In this document: positions 1-5,327 of the stretch, piece by piece | Layout of the letters: each line of letters opens with the position of its first letter | Position numbering within the stretch: the stretch's first letter is position 1 | Assembly: GCA_012727415.1 (NCBI GenBank) | Contig: JAAYHI010000008.1 | Location: 1-5,401 of the forward strand | Reading direction: 5' to 3' | DNA from: Bacillota bacterium | Lineage (GTDB): Bacteria > Bacillota > Proteinivoracia > UBA4975 | Length of the DNA stretch: 5,401 nt | The notes under the pieces: model-generated | Told to the model about the DNA's origin: nothing | Databases searched by the model: none | Seen by the model: the letters and a program-made list of their open reading frames with translations, nothing else | Program-made: the position numbers and the translations under genes

Positions 1-175
1 CAGTTGGCTTCGTATTACTTTTCATTACAACATGATTAAAGCTCATAGAAAAAGGAAAGCCATCATCTTGGCTGTTTGTCACATATTTTTGAGCATAACC
101 TAACATCATTAATACACTTAAGGCAATGATGATGCTAAGCATACTCATTATTATTTGCTCATTCTTTAGTTGCAT
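1..175 (-). CDS. Hypothetical membrane-anchored or secreted protein, 5' part only
   Basis: The reading frame starts at ATG 175 on the minus strand and runs open for 58 codons to the window edge, so the C-terminus is missing. A GAGGTG ribosome binding site (181-186) lies 5 bases before the ATG, and a good sigma-A promoter lies further upstream (260-287). The N-terminus has a charged start (MQLKNEQ) followed by a hydrophobic stretch at about residues 8-27 (IIMSMLSIIIALSVLMMLGY), which is a signal peptide or a membrane anchor. After it the chain becomes polar (QKYVTNSQDD), as expected for an exported domain. I do not recognise the family from this fragment. The gene is divergent from the tRNA-Trp unit. 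That it is a real gene is well supported by the RBS and promoter; its function is unknown. Confidence 0.72.
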   Translation of the reverse strand, partial: MQLKNEQIIMSMLSIIIALSVLMMLGYAQKYVTNSQDDGFPFSMSFNHVVMKSNTKPT

Positions 176-226
176 TGTTTCACCTCACTAATAGGGACTT
201 CTAGGTACACAGTTGTTCCGGAGGCA

Positions 227-265
227 TGTAATAATTACAGCTGTATACTTCCAGTAAATAGTATA
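227..265. repeat. Two inverted repeats in the promoter and leader of the leftmost gene
   Basis: TGTAAT-A-ATTACA (227-239) is a perfect 13-base palindrome in the predicted leader. AGTATA (260-265) and TATACT (244-249) form a second pair of 6-base arms separated by 10 bases, one arm coinciding with the -10 box. Positions overlapping and just downstream of a -10 are typical of repressor sites. I cannot assign a regulator family, and AT-rich DNA gives such palindromes by chance. Confidence 0.3.
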
Positions 266-287
266 TTATTGTGGCTAAAAATGTCAA
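260..287 (-). promoter_or_regulatory. Sigma-A promoter of the leftmost minus-strand gene
   Basis: Read on the minus strand, TTGACA (287-282, a perfect -35) is followed after 16 bases by TATACT (265-260, 5 of 6 to the -10 consensus). Transcription would start near 253, giving a leader of about 78 bases before ATG 175. The -10 is also one arm of an inverted repeat (244-265), described separately. Confidence 0.7.
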
Positions 288-325
288 TTCAGTGTGATTG
301 TGCAACATGATACTAACTAATCCCG

Positions 326-354
326 TTGACAATATAGCCGACTTCTCTTATAAT
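326..354 (+). promoter_or_regulatory. Consensus sigma-A promoter of tRNA-Trp
   Basis: TTGACA (326-331), a 17-base spacer and TATAAT (349-354) match the consensus at all 12 positions with optimal spacing. The predicted start is near 361, only about 6 bases before the mature tRNA 5' end. This fits a strong stable-RNA promoter. Confidence 0.92.
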
Positions 355-366
355 TGAATGTGTTGC

Positions 367-442
367 AGGGGAGTGGCTCAATTGGCAGAGTAGCGGTCTC
401 CAAAACCGTTGGTTGCAGGTTCGAGTCCTGTCTCCCCTGCCA
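367..442 (+). tRNA. trnW: tRNA-Trp (anticodon CCA)
   Basis: This is a complete 76-base cloverleaf. The acceptor stem AGGGGAG (367-373) pairs fully with CTCCCCT (432-438), followed by discriminator G439 and an encoded CCA (440-442). The D stem is GCTC/GAGT (376-379 with 388-391). The anticodon stem GCGGT/ACCGT (393-397 with 405-409) closes a 7-base loop whose anticodon is CCA at 400-402. The T stem GCAGG/CCTGT (415-419 with 427-431) encloses the standard TTCGAGT loop. The tRNA reads UGG codons. It has its own promoter and terminator and no visible neighbour of the secE-nusG kind that often follows tRNA-Trp in Firmicutes. Confidence 0.97.
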
Positions 443-457
443 AATTTACGCAAATAC

Positions 458-484
458 GCCAGGAAGTTTATCCCTGGCTTTTTT
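458..484 (+). terminator. Rho-independent terminator of tRNA-Trp
   Basis: GCCAGG (458-463) and CCTGGC (473-478) form a 6-base-pair stem with a 9-base loop, followed directly by six T residues (479-484). It lies 16 bases after the tRNA and makes it a monocistronic unit. Confidence 0.88.
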
Positions 485-495
485 GTTATCTTTGA

Positions 496-726
496 TTGGA
501 AAGACAAGACCTTTTTCTGGACATTTTGCTGGAAGGGCTGCCCTTCGCCATTGGCACCATTATTTCCTTTTTCGTAATGCCAAAATTTGTTGATGGCTAT
601 ACTCCAGCTGAATATTTAGCTCGCATCGGCCCGGAGAAATTTGTATTTAATATTTTCCTGATAGTAGTCGCCAGTGTAGTAATAGGTGCCCTTTCTTTCC
701 GTCAAAAGGTAAAGAATTATTGCTGA
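496..726 (+). CDS. Possible small two-helix membrane protein
   Basis: The open frame from TTG 496 to TGA 726 would encode 76 residues. It has two hydrophobic segments (about residues 14-30 and 49-67), a short polar loop containing GYTPAEYLARIGPEK between them, and a basic tail (FRQKVKNYC), which is the arrangement of a small integral membrane protein. Support for the start is poor: a TGA stop sits immediately upstream (493-495), there is no Shine-Dalgarno sequence before TTG 496 or ATG 580, and the tRNA terminator ends only 11 bases before it. It could be a weakly expressed gene, the surviving C-terminal part of a decayed gene, or a chance frame. It converges on the 744-1337 gene, leaving 17 bases between. 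I do not recognise a family. Confidence 0.38.
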   Translation: MERQDLFLDILLEGLPFAIGTIISFFVMPKFVDGYTPAEYLARIGPEKFVFNIFLIVVASVVIGALSFRQKVKNYC

Positions 727-743
727 ATGACCAGCAGGCTGTT

Positions 744-1337
744 TCAGCCATTGATGATATTTAGTGCTTCCATTATTGCCGAGAATCCCAGCATGAGCAC
801 GCCGACAATGAAAGCAATGAAGACATCCCGCTTGATTTGTTGGGGTTTTGCAAGAATAGTAAAGAATGCTCTTATCCCCTCTGCCGAGCTGACTGGAAAC
901 GCTGCGAAGGCAGCTGTGGCCGCACATATCAGGCAAAAAGCCAGGGTTTCCCATAACCCGACCTTAAAAAAACCGAATATCAGTTCTGCCTGGGAATTAT
1001 AGGGGAATGCGAAACTGTTAGTCCCTCTTAATAGCCCGTGGAATACTGCTGAGCGCAAAAAATGAATGTAATAGCCCAGGGCCAATCCCCCTGCATCATG
1101 CCACTGATTCATCAACATCAGGCCAAATGCGCCGAGAAGGAGATTCAGCCCAAAGATTTGTGCTGCAATTGTAAAGGGAGATGAAGGTATAAGGGAAGCT
1201 GTAAAACTAATTTTTACAAGCCCCTGGGGCAATAACAAGTAAGATAAGACCCATATTATAACCAGCAAGCCCAGGGTGAAAGCGATTGTCGCTCCGACCC
1301 TGATGAACAACCTGTTATGCATCAAAAATTTTGCCAT
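744..1337 (-). CDS. SpoIIM-like (DUF95-type) multi-pass membrane protein
   Basis: This complete 197-residue integral membrane protein starts at ATG 1337, with GGGAGG (1345-1350) 7 bases upstream. Hydrophobic segments lie at about residues 12-36, 55-76, 84-102, 119-147 and 171-193, suggesting five helices. Two glutamates sit where the stage II sporulation protein M family keeps them: one inside a late helix (LWETLAF, E130) and one near the C-terminus after a GVLMLGFSAIMEA helix (E190). In SpoIIM these motifs look like HGIFE and IEAF. SpoIIM itself is part of the engulfment machinery, but many homologues of this fold have no known role. I infer the superfamily from motif spacing recalled from memory, so the specific sporulation role is not claimed. 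The gene is divergent from the YpmS-like gene and convergent with the small ORF at 496-726. No convincing promoter is visible; a hairpin (1348-1360) overlaps its ribosome binding site. Confidence 0.8.
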   Translation of the reverse strand: MAKFLMHNRLFIRVGATIAFTLGLLVIIWVLSYLLLPQGLVKISFTASLIPSSPFTIAAQIFGLNLLLGAFGLMLMNQWHDAGGLALGYYIHFLRSAVFHGLLRGTNSFAFPYNSQAELIFGFFKVGLWETLAFCLICAATAAFAAFPVSSAEGIRAFFTILAKPQQIKRDVFIAFIVGVLMLGFSAIMEALNIING

Positions 1338-1347
1338 CCAGCTTCCT

Positions 1348-1360
1348 CCCTAAAATAGGG
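1348..1360. repeat. CCCTA-AAA-TAGGG inverted repeat over the ribosome binding site
   Basis: CCCTA (1348-1352) and TAGGG (1356-1360) are perfect 5-base arms around AAA. In the minus-strand mRNA the hairpin would take up the first three G residues of the GGGAGG ribosome binding site of the SpoIIM-like gene. It could be a small translational control hairpin, a DNA operator, or chance. Confidence 0.3.
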
Positions 1361-1406
1361 TATTGATTGGCCCTTTCTTTTTATATTCCAGGAACAAATA
1401 TTTTTC

Positions 1407-1419
1407 CCTCCCTGGGAGG
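1407..1419. repeat. CCTCCC-T-GGGAGG palindrome between divergent genes
   Basis: CCTCCC (1407-1412) and GGGAGG (1414-1419) form a perfect 13-base palindrome, with an outer GGAAC/GTTCC pair at 1391-1395 and 1419-1423. It lies roughly midway in the 150-base space between the divergent starts at 1337 and 1488, where a shared operator could sit. No sigma-A promoter with good boxes is visible on either side. Confidence 0.3.
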
Positions 1420-1487
1420 TTCCCTTTTTAAGAAAAGCCTGTTCAATTGACCCATTTGGATGTAAAATACCAGCAGGAGGGATTAGC

Positions 1488-2402
1488 TTGAAAAAGATTT
1501 GGCTTGTTGTTCTCATTGTTATTATTGTCCTTGGCCTCTTAATTGGCGGGCTTGTCTTCGCCCTCAGTCCCTCTTTCCCCTTAGTTGTGCCACGGCAGTC
1601 TGAGTATGAAGACCTTGGTCCCGCCCTCAATGCATACCTCATGGAAAAAGTGGCTGATGCCCTTGACGACTACCCCGGGGAAGGCGATATGGAAATCGTC
1701 CTGGATCAAGCAGGCCTCAGTCAGGTATTTGCCGATGCCCTTTCACGGGAGTTAGACTTGCCCAGGTCGATACGCTATACCGGCGTCTTCATGAATGTGC
1801 GCCAGGAATACATTCAGGTTGGCAGCGGTTTTAAGTTTTTAATCTTCCCTGTGGGAGTATCGGCCCGCCTGCAGGTTGAAGTACACGAAGGCAATTTGCA
1901 TTTGGCGATCAAGTCAGCCCATTTGGGAAGGATACCGCTTCCCATTGACCCAGTCCTCAAATTTGCCCGCCAGTTTGTCAACTTGCCGGAGGAAATCACT
2001 GCATTTTCGTTAGCGCTCAATGAGGGTGGAGACAGCCCTGACCTCAGTATTTCAGGACTGGAGCTGCAGGACAAGCAGCTGGTATTTAAAGTCCAGGTTG
2101 ATGAAGGCCCGTTTGCGGCAATTGATGAGGGAATATTAGAGGAATTAGAGAAGGTGCAGCCCCAGGCAGAAGCTATTCTCGAAGATAATCCCCGGGCCCT
2201 GGAGATTCTCGGAGAAATAGAGACACTTATCGAGGAGGCAAAGGCCGGGGGCAAAGATGTGAACCCGGTAAGAGTCAGGCTTCTGGGAGAAGAGTTTTTC
2301 AACTCCCTTTCTGAAAAAGAACTGCGCCAGTTAGAAGATATTGTAGATGAAGACACCATGCATTTTTTCCGGGAAGAAATGGACTGGTCTCCCCTCCCCT
2401 AA
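1488..2402 (+). CDS. YpmS-like (DUF2140-type) membrane-anchored protein with acidic C-terminal extension
   Basis: The 304-residue protein starts at TTG 1488, fixed by a perfect AGGAGG (1475-1480) 7 bases upstream. Residues 1-27 are a charged start plus one hydrophobic helix, an uncleaved signal anchor placing the rest outside the membrane. Residues about 40-190 alternate beta-like stretches with the pattern of the YpmS/DUF2140 family: an N-terminal helix (LGPALNAYLMEKV), a region with PVGVSARLQVEVHEGNLHLA, then RIPLPIDPVLKF and a LPEEI turn. Residues about 205-304 are very acidic, helical and possibly coiled-coil (DEGILEELEKVQPQAEAILE), and extend well beyond the roughly 190 residues I recall for YpmS. 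The family has no firmly established function. I infer an extracytoplasmic envelope role only. It is transcribed alone, with a terminator directly after the stop. The family call rests on recalled patterns and is moderate; the gene itself is certain. Confidence 0.85.
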   Translation: MKKIWLVVLIVIIVLGLLIGGLVFALSPSFPLVVPRQSEYEDLGPALNAYLMEKVADALDDYPGEGDMEIVLDQAGLSQVFADALSRELDLPRSIRYTGVFMNVRQEYIQVGSGFKFLIFPVGVSARLQVEVHEGNLHLAIKSAHLGRIPLPIDPVLKFARQFVNLPEEITAFSLALNEGGDSPDLSISGLELQDKQLVFKVQVDEGPFAAIDEGILEELEKVQPQAEAILEDNPRALEILGEIETLIEEAKAGGKDVNPVRVRLLGEEFFNSLSEKELRQLEDIVDEDTMHFFREEMDWSPLP

Positions 2403-2407
2403 AAAAA

Positions 2408-2434
2408 AGAGCCCTTTGCGGGCTCTATTTGTTT
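2408..2434. terminator. Bidirectional intrinsic terminator between convergent genes
   Basis: AGAGCCC (2408-2414) and GGGCTCT (2420-2426) form a perfect 7-base-pair stem with a 5-base loop. On the plus strand it is followed by TATTTGTTT. On the minus strand it is followed by the complement of the A tract at 2401-2407, a clean U run. It lies 5 bases after the stop of the YpmS-like gene and overlaps the stop of the CBS-domain gene by its plus-strand T tract, so it can end both transcripts. Confidence 0.9.
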
Positions 2435-2912
2435 AAATAGACGCGTCAGCCAAGACGCCAGAGTATTTATATGGTTTGTGGTTGGGCTGCTTTTTCTTGG
2501 CGGGATTTAGCCTTGTATAATGCTCGAGAACTTCTCTGCGGCGAACAATGCCGATAAAGACGTCGTTATCATCGATGACAGGTACGAAGTTTTGGTCGAT
2601 AACAAGAGTAATTAAATCAGTAATTGAAGCATAAATGCGGACCGGTTGGTTATCCATGCGCCGGGGAATGTCCTTCAGCATAATTTTCTCGGTGCCTTTC
2701 AGCGTTAATCCCGGTGTGTTCTTAAACTTCCACAACAGGTCTCCCTCGGACAGGGTTCCTACATATTTGTTATTTTCATCAATGATCGGGACGGCCCGGA
2801 AACCCCGGTTTTCCATGCGCTCCATGGCTTGCCGCATTGTGCAGTTAATTGGCAAATACGCAACTTCCTTCTTGGGTACCAAAAAAAAGGCGACATTGTC
2901 GGTCACAGGCAT
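2433..2912 (-). CDS. CBS-domain pair protein, CbpB/DarB-like
   Basis: This 159-residue soluble protein consists almost entirely of two CBS motifs. CBS1 covers about residues 11-65 (GFRAVPIIDENNKYVGTLSE then GDLL) and CBS2 about 76-132 (NFVPVIDDNDVFIGIVRRRE then VL), linked by a stretch containing MLKDIPRR. A basic tail (NPAKKKQPNHKPYKY) follows. The single CBS pair without an enzyme domain, the linker MLxDIPR and the GIxxRRxVL ending match what I recall of Bacillus CbpB/DarB (YkuL, about 147 residues). That protein binds cyclic di-AMP and, when free of it, acts on partners such as Rel and pyruvate carboxylase. Ligand and partner here are inference. The start at ATG 2912 has GGGAGGG (2916-2922) only 3 bases upstream; GTG two codons later (2904-2906) has easier spacing, so the true start may be residue 3. 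It has its own promoter, downstream of the DUF401 gene on the same strand. Confidence 0.93.
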   Translation of the reverse strand: MPVTDNVAFFLVPKKEVAYLPINCTMRQAMERMENRGFRAVPIIDENNKYVGTLSEGDLLWKFKNTPGLTLKGTEKIMLKDIPRRMDNQPVRIYASITDLITLVIDQNFVPVIDDNDVFIGIVRRREVLEHYTRLNPAKKKQPNHKPYKYSGVLADASI

Positions 2913-2943
2913 AAACCCTCCCTTTTTTTCAGCTTACATTAAT

Positions 2944-2971
2944 ATTATACACCAATGACTGGGTCATTCAA
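2944..2971 (-). promoter_or_regulatory. Sigma-A promoter of the CBS-domain gene
   Basis: On the minus strand TTGAAT (2971-2966, 4 of 6 to the -35 consensus) is followed after 16 bases by a perfect TATAAT (2949-2944). Transcription would start near 2937, leaving about 25 bases before the ATG. A perfect inverted repeat (2954-2968) fills much of the space between the two boxes. Confidence 0.75.
2954..2968. promoter_or_regulatory. AATGAC-TGG-GTCATT inverted repeat inside the promoter (candidate operator)
   Basis: AATGAC (2954-2959) and GTCATT (2963-2968) are perfect 6-base arms around a 3-base centre. The site overlaps the 3' half of the -35 and the first part of the spacer of the CBS-domain promoter, where a bound dimeric regulator would block RNA polymerase. 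No regulator family is assigned. Confidence 0.42.
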
Positions 2972-3062
2972 CCCTGCTAAAGGACTAAAATCCCGAATTA
3001 ACCCCTGACAATCTAAGGCCAGCGGATAATGTTACGTTTTTGTGACAGGAAAAATCCAATTT

Positions 3063-4301
3063 TTAGAGCCCCCTGGTTATCCCGATAATGAGGGCTGCAG
3101 CCAGCATAATAAAGGGAACAGGAAGCAAGTAGCGATAGGTGGAGGCAAATTTGGCATCGAAGTATTCTCTCGTCAGGATGACACATAAATGCATTGGCGA
3201 CAACATATAGCCCACTGTTGCTGCCACATAGGTCAGGGAGACTCCGGCCAGGAATACCTTATCGGGCAAGAGTGGAATAAAGATCGACAGGGCAATAGCT
3301 GTAGCGGCCTCATGAAAGCCTGTAGACAGCCCGATAAAAAGCGGCAATAAAGTCAGCAGCAGCCACATGGGAATGCCCTGACTGACTAAATTCTCGGCAA
3401 AACCGTTGATTAGCCCGCTGCTGACGAGGAGTTCCTTAAAGATCATTACACCTGCCACTGCCAGGGCAAGTTGCCAGCGGAGGCCCGGTAAGATCATCGT
3501 CTTCACCCGGCTGAAAAACGTCCCTGTCACCCTGGAAAACAGCGTGCCTTCCCCCTTCTCCGGCATATTAACTAATGCCAGGAGCACGCCAATGGCCAGA
3601 GCCGCCAGAAAGTGAAGTCCGCAGATTAAATATAAGAAAACCAACACCAGCAAGGGCAAAAGGCTCACCAAAAACCGCAAAAAAGCCCTGCTGCTCCACT
3701 TCCCCCTGCCTTGTTTCGGCAACGGCTGTAACAGAATAAACCAAGCTGCAATAACACCTGCAATCAAGACCGGGAGATTCTGGGCTGCCAGGGCCTTGGG
3801 GGACACTCCTGCCAGGCTGGCTGCCGTCAGCAGGCTTGGGATGATCGGCAGGTAAACGTACCATATATGGCGGAAAATAATACTGATTCCCGTCTTATAT
3901 TCCGGTCCGATCTCCACTTTATCCCCTAATTCGTCGTTTATCGGTGCTGCCAGCATTGCCCCGCCGGGAACCACCAGGGCCGAGAAAATGCTCGTCAATA
4001 GTGCCATTATCCAGCGCGAATCGCCGACAAGGCCCAGGAGGCTGGCTACCGTTTCCTCCAGGGCGCGGCTGTTTTTAAGGATATAGCTCAACACCCCGAT
4101 TAACAGCACTGAACCCATCAACACAATGGTATCCGGGTTTGCCAGGGCGGATTTCGCTGCGGCGAAAGCTTGGGGCAGGCTTATGGGAGCCATTAGAATA
4201 AGGACAAGGCTGCCGGCCAGCATAGCTAGTCCAATATTGATGCGTTTGATTCCCATAACAGATATCACGGCAATGGCGATTATAATTGTAAGTATATCCA
4301 A
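3063..4301 (-). CDS. DUF401 family integral membrane protein (putative transporter)
   Basis: The protein is 412 residues from TTG 4301 and strongly hydrophobic throughout, with about 10-11 membrane segments and an N-terminus LDILTIIIAIAVISVMGIKR then INIGLA. The features fit the DUF401 family of the ion transporter superfamily. They are a PGGAMLAAP motif in the first half (about residues 112-120), FRHIWYVYLPIIPS (143-156), and, in the mirrored second half, GLSTGFHEAATAI (324-336) and GYMLSPMHLC (364-373). The paired proline/glycine motifs in the two halves resemble the inverted-repeat, re-entrant loop design of GntP/DctM-type secondary carriers. The substrate is unknown. I chose TTG 4301 because GGGGAG (4309-4314) lies 7 bases upstream. 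The longer frame from TTG 4373 has no ribosome binding site and begins upstream of the predicted transcription start near 4332. No clear terminator follows, so readthrough into the CBS-domain gene is possible. Confidence 0.9.
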   Translation of the reverse strand: MDILTIIIAIAVISVMGIKRINIGLAMLAGSLVLILMAPISLPQAFAAAKSALANPDTIVLMGSVLLIGVLSYILKNSRALEETVASLLGLVGDSRWIMALLTSIFSALVVPGGAMLAAPINDELGDKVEIGPEYKTGISIIFRHIWYVYLPIIPSLLTAASLAGVSPKALAAQNLPVLIAGVIAAWFILLQPLPKQGRGKWSSRAFLRFLVSLLPLLVLVFLYLICGLHFLAALAIGVLLALVNMPEKGEGTLFSRVTGTFFSRVKTMILPGLRWQLALAVAGVMIFKELLVSSGLINGFAENLVSQGIPMWLLLTLLPLFIGLSTGFHEAATAIALSIFIPLLPDKVFLAGVSLTYVAATVGYMLSPMHLCVILTREYFDAKFASTYRYLLPVPFIMLAAALIIGITRGL

Positions 4302-4308
4302 AGAGCCT

Positions 4309-4314
4309 CTCCCC
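4309..4314 (-). promoter_or_regulatory. Ribosome binding site deciding the DUF401 start
   Basis: GGGGAG on the minus strand, 7 bases before TTG 4301, supports this start over the upstream in-frame TTG at 4373, which has no Shine-Dalgarno match. Confidence 0.75.
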
Positions 4315-4338
4315 TGTTTCGTACTTATACCACGATTT

Positions 4339-4367
4339 ATTATACGCCATTGCGCCCAATCAGTCGA
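4339..4367 (-). promoter_or_regulatory. Probable sigma-A promoter of the DUF401 gene
   Basis: On the minus strand a perfect TATAAT (4344-4339) lies 17 bases after TCGACT (4367-4362, 4 of 6 to the -35 consensus). The predicted start near 4332 leaves a leader of about 30 bases before TTG 4301. Confidence 0.6.
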
Positions 4368-4414
4368 TATCAACTGAGAAATATCTTTTTTTGCGTTACA
4401 GCCTCTTTTTTTAA

Positions 4415-4434
4415 CAAGCCCTGAGACAGGCTTG
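4415..4434. repeat. Hairpin between the divergent DUF401 and ABC genes
   Basis: CAAGCC (4415-4420) and GGCTTG (4429-4434) are perfect arms; alternatively CAAG plus CCTG pairs with CAGG plus CTTG around an AGA loop with one bulged base. A mixed ATTATTTCTCCCTT follows on the plus strand, so it is at best a weak terminator there. No plus-strand gene precedes it, and on the minus strand it is followed by A residues. Its role is unclear; it may be a remnant of a former neighbour. Confidence 0.35.
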
Positions 4435-4478
4435 ATTATTTCTCCCTTAATGTTTGATTCTTCTAGCCTTGTTAACTA

Positions 4479-4507
4479 TTGCACATTGTCTAGATCTATG
4501 GTAAAAT
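4479..4507 (+). promoter_or_regulatory. Possible promoter of the ABC exporter gene
   Basis: TAAAAT (4502-4507, 5 of 6) lies 17 bases after TTGCAC (4479-4484, 3 of 6). The -35 is weak. The predicted start near 4514 leaves about 80 bases before ATG 4596. Confidence 0.4.
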
Positions 4508-4582
4508 TTGAAAGCAGGTTTTCCTTAATAAGGAATATATGTACCCTTGCGCCATGAATGTATATATTATTAGGTTTGAGCA

Positions 4583-4589
4583 AAGGTGG
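4583..4589 (+). promoter_or_regulatory. Ribosome binding site deciding the ABC exporter start
   Basis: AAGGTGG differs from AAGGAGG at one base and lies 6 bases before ATG 4596. The earlier in-frame ATG 4539 has only AGGA at 4 bases, and ATG 4554 has nothing. Confidence 0.7.
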
Positions 4590-4595
4590 CTTGCT

Positions 4596-5300
4596 ATGCT
4601 GAAGGTCTATAAATTTCTCTTTCCTTATTTTTTAAGGCACAAGTTTTCACTGCTGCAATACTTTTTGTATTTAAATGTCTGTGCAGCTTTTGAATTCGCA
4701 ACCCCCCTGCTGTTGGGCTATTTTATTGACGGACTTCTTACCTTTACCAGTCTCCGCTCTATTGTCTACTTTGTAGTGGCCTTTATAGCCTTTCAACTAG
4801 TACATATCTTGTTTAGATACCTCTGTACAATAAAGAATGCTTTAATCCAAACCCAAATTTCTTTAGCTGTAAACAGTGATACAAGGAAATATATACAGGA
4901 GTTGCCATTATCCTATTTTAATAATAAGGACTTGTTGTATTTGAGTAACAGGGTGGACGCCGACTCTGGAGTTCTGGCCAGCAATGCTGTTTTTTTACTG
5001 CAAACTTCCTGGACGGTAGCGGCGATTTTTTCTTTGTCCTTGCTTTACATTATAAGAGTGCAGCCTGTACTGGTTGTCATTGTTGCTTTAATGCTGGTCT
5101 TTTACTTGGTGACGTTTTTCATCATGAGGAAAAAGATGTATGCCCATGGTTACAGACACAGGGAGGTGCACAGCAAGCTCTATTCAACATTAAGCGAACA
5201 AATCCTCCACTATATGATCATTAAGATGTTCAATCTTTATAATGTTTTTGGCAAGTTAAATTTTCATAGTTTGGCAATTAACTTTTTAATAGTGGCATAG
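4596..5300 (+). pseudogene. ABC exporter transmembrane domain, truncated by an IS21-family insertion
   Basis: From ATG 4596 the frame encodes the N-terminal part of an ABC exporter (type IV fold, fused permease-ATPase family). Hydrophobic segments lie at about residues 17-43, 56-80, 132-152 and 157-176. The typical motif LPLSYFNNKDLLYLSNRVDA (103-122) ends the first cytoplasmic loop, and the frame reaches EQILHYMIIKMFNLYN, the conserved coupling-helix region before helix 5. A normal member has about 570-600 residues with Walker A, signature and Walker B motifs, all absent here. Native coding stops at about residue 215 (base 5242). From there the frame reads into insertion sequence DNA, adding about 19 foreign residues (VFGKLNFHSLAINFLIVA) to a TAG at 5298-5300. 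The product lacks its ATPase and should be non-functional unless the rest lies intact beyond the element. An alternative start at 4539 would add 19 residues. Confidence 0.85.
5247..5300. repeat. Phased TTTGGCAA repeats at the IS end
   Basis: TTTGGCAAGTTAAATTTT (5247-5264) is followed by a diverged copy TTTGGCAATTAACTTTTT (5270-5287) and a weaker third copy with ATAGTGGCAT (5289-5298). The GGCA cores are at 5250, 5273 and 5294, so they are 23 and 21 bases apart, about two helical turns. Multiple end repeats are a known feature of IS21-type termini and are likely transposase (IstA) binding sites. Confidence 0.7.
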
Positions 5301-5327
5301 CATCCCATTAGTCGTACATCAGTTCGT

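Noticed and set aside
313..507. Minus-strand ORF of 64 codons containing GDRTRTCNQRFWRPLLCQLS
   Set aside because: It is the antisense translation of the tRNA-Trp gene and its flanks, a common spurious protein over tRNA genes.
354..593. Plus-strand ORF of 79 codons
   Set aside because: It runs through the tRNA and its terminator and has no ribosome binding site.
721..749. Small hairpins TGCTG/CAGCA and GGCTG/CAGCC between the convergent genes
   Set aside because: Only 5-base stems and no T run on either strand, so they are not convincing terminators.
616..1002. ORFs on both strands (616-954 minus, 727-1002 plus)
   Set aside because: They are shadows of the SpoIIM-like membrane gene, with poor composition and no ribosome binding sites.
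1447..1468. TTGACC and TAAAAT as a promoter of the YpmS-like gene
   Set aside because: The boxes are only 10 bases apart, too close for sigma-A.
1814..2359. Long minus-strand ORF rich in serine
   Set aside because: It is the antisense frame of the YpmS-like gene, which has a perfect ribosome binding site and a signal anchor.
4075..4377. ORFs overlapping the 5' part of the DUF401 gene on both strands
   Set aside because: They are alternative frames of a clearly coding membrane protein.
4539..4595. Upstream start ATG 4539 for the ABC exporter
   Set aside because: The Shine-Dalgarno match is short and close (AGGA at 4 bases), whereas ATG 4596 has AAGGTGG at 6 bases and fits the family N-terminus. 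It is kept only as an alternative.
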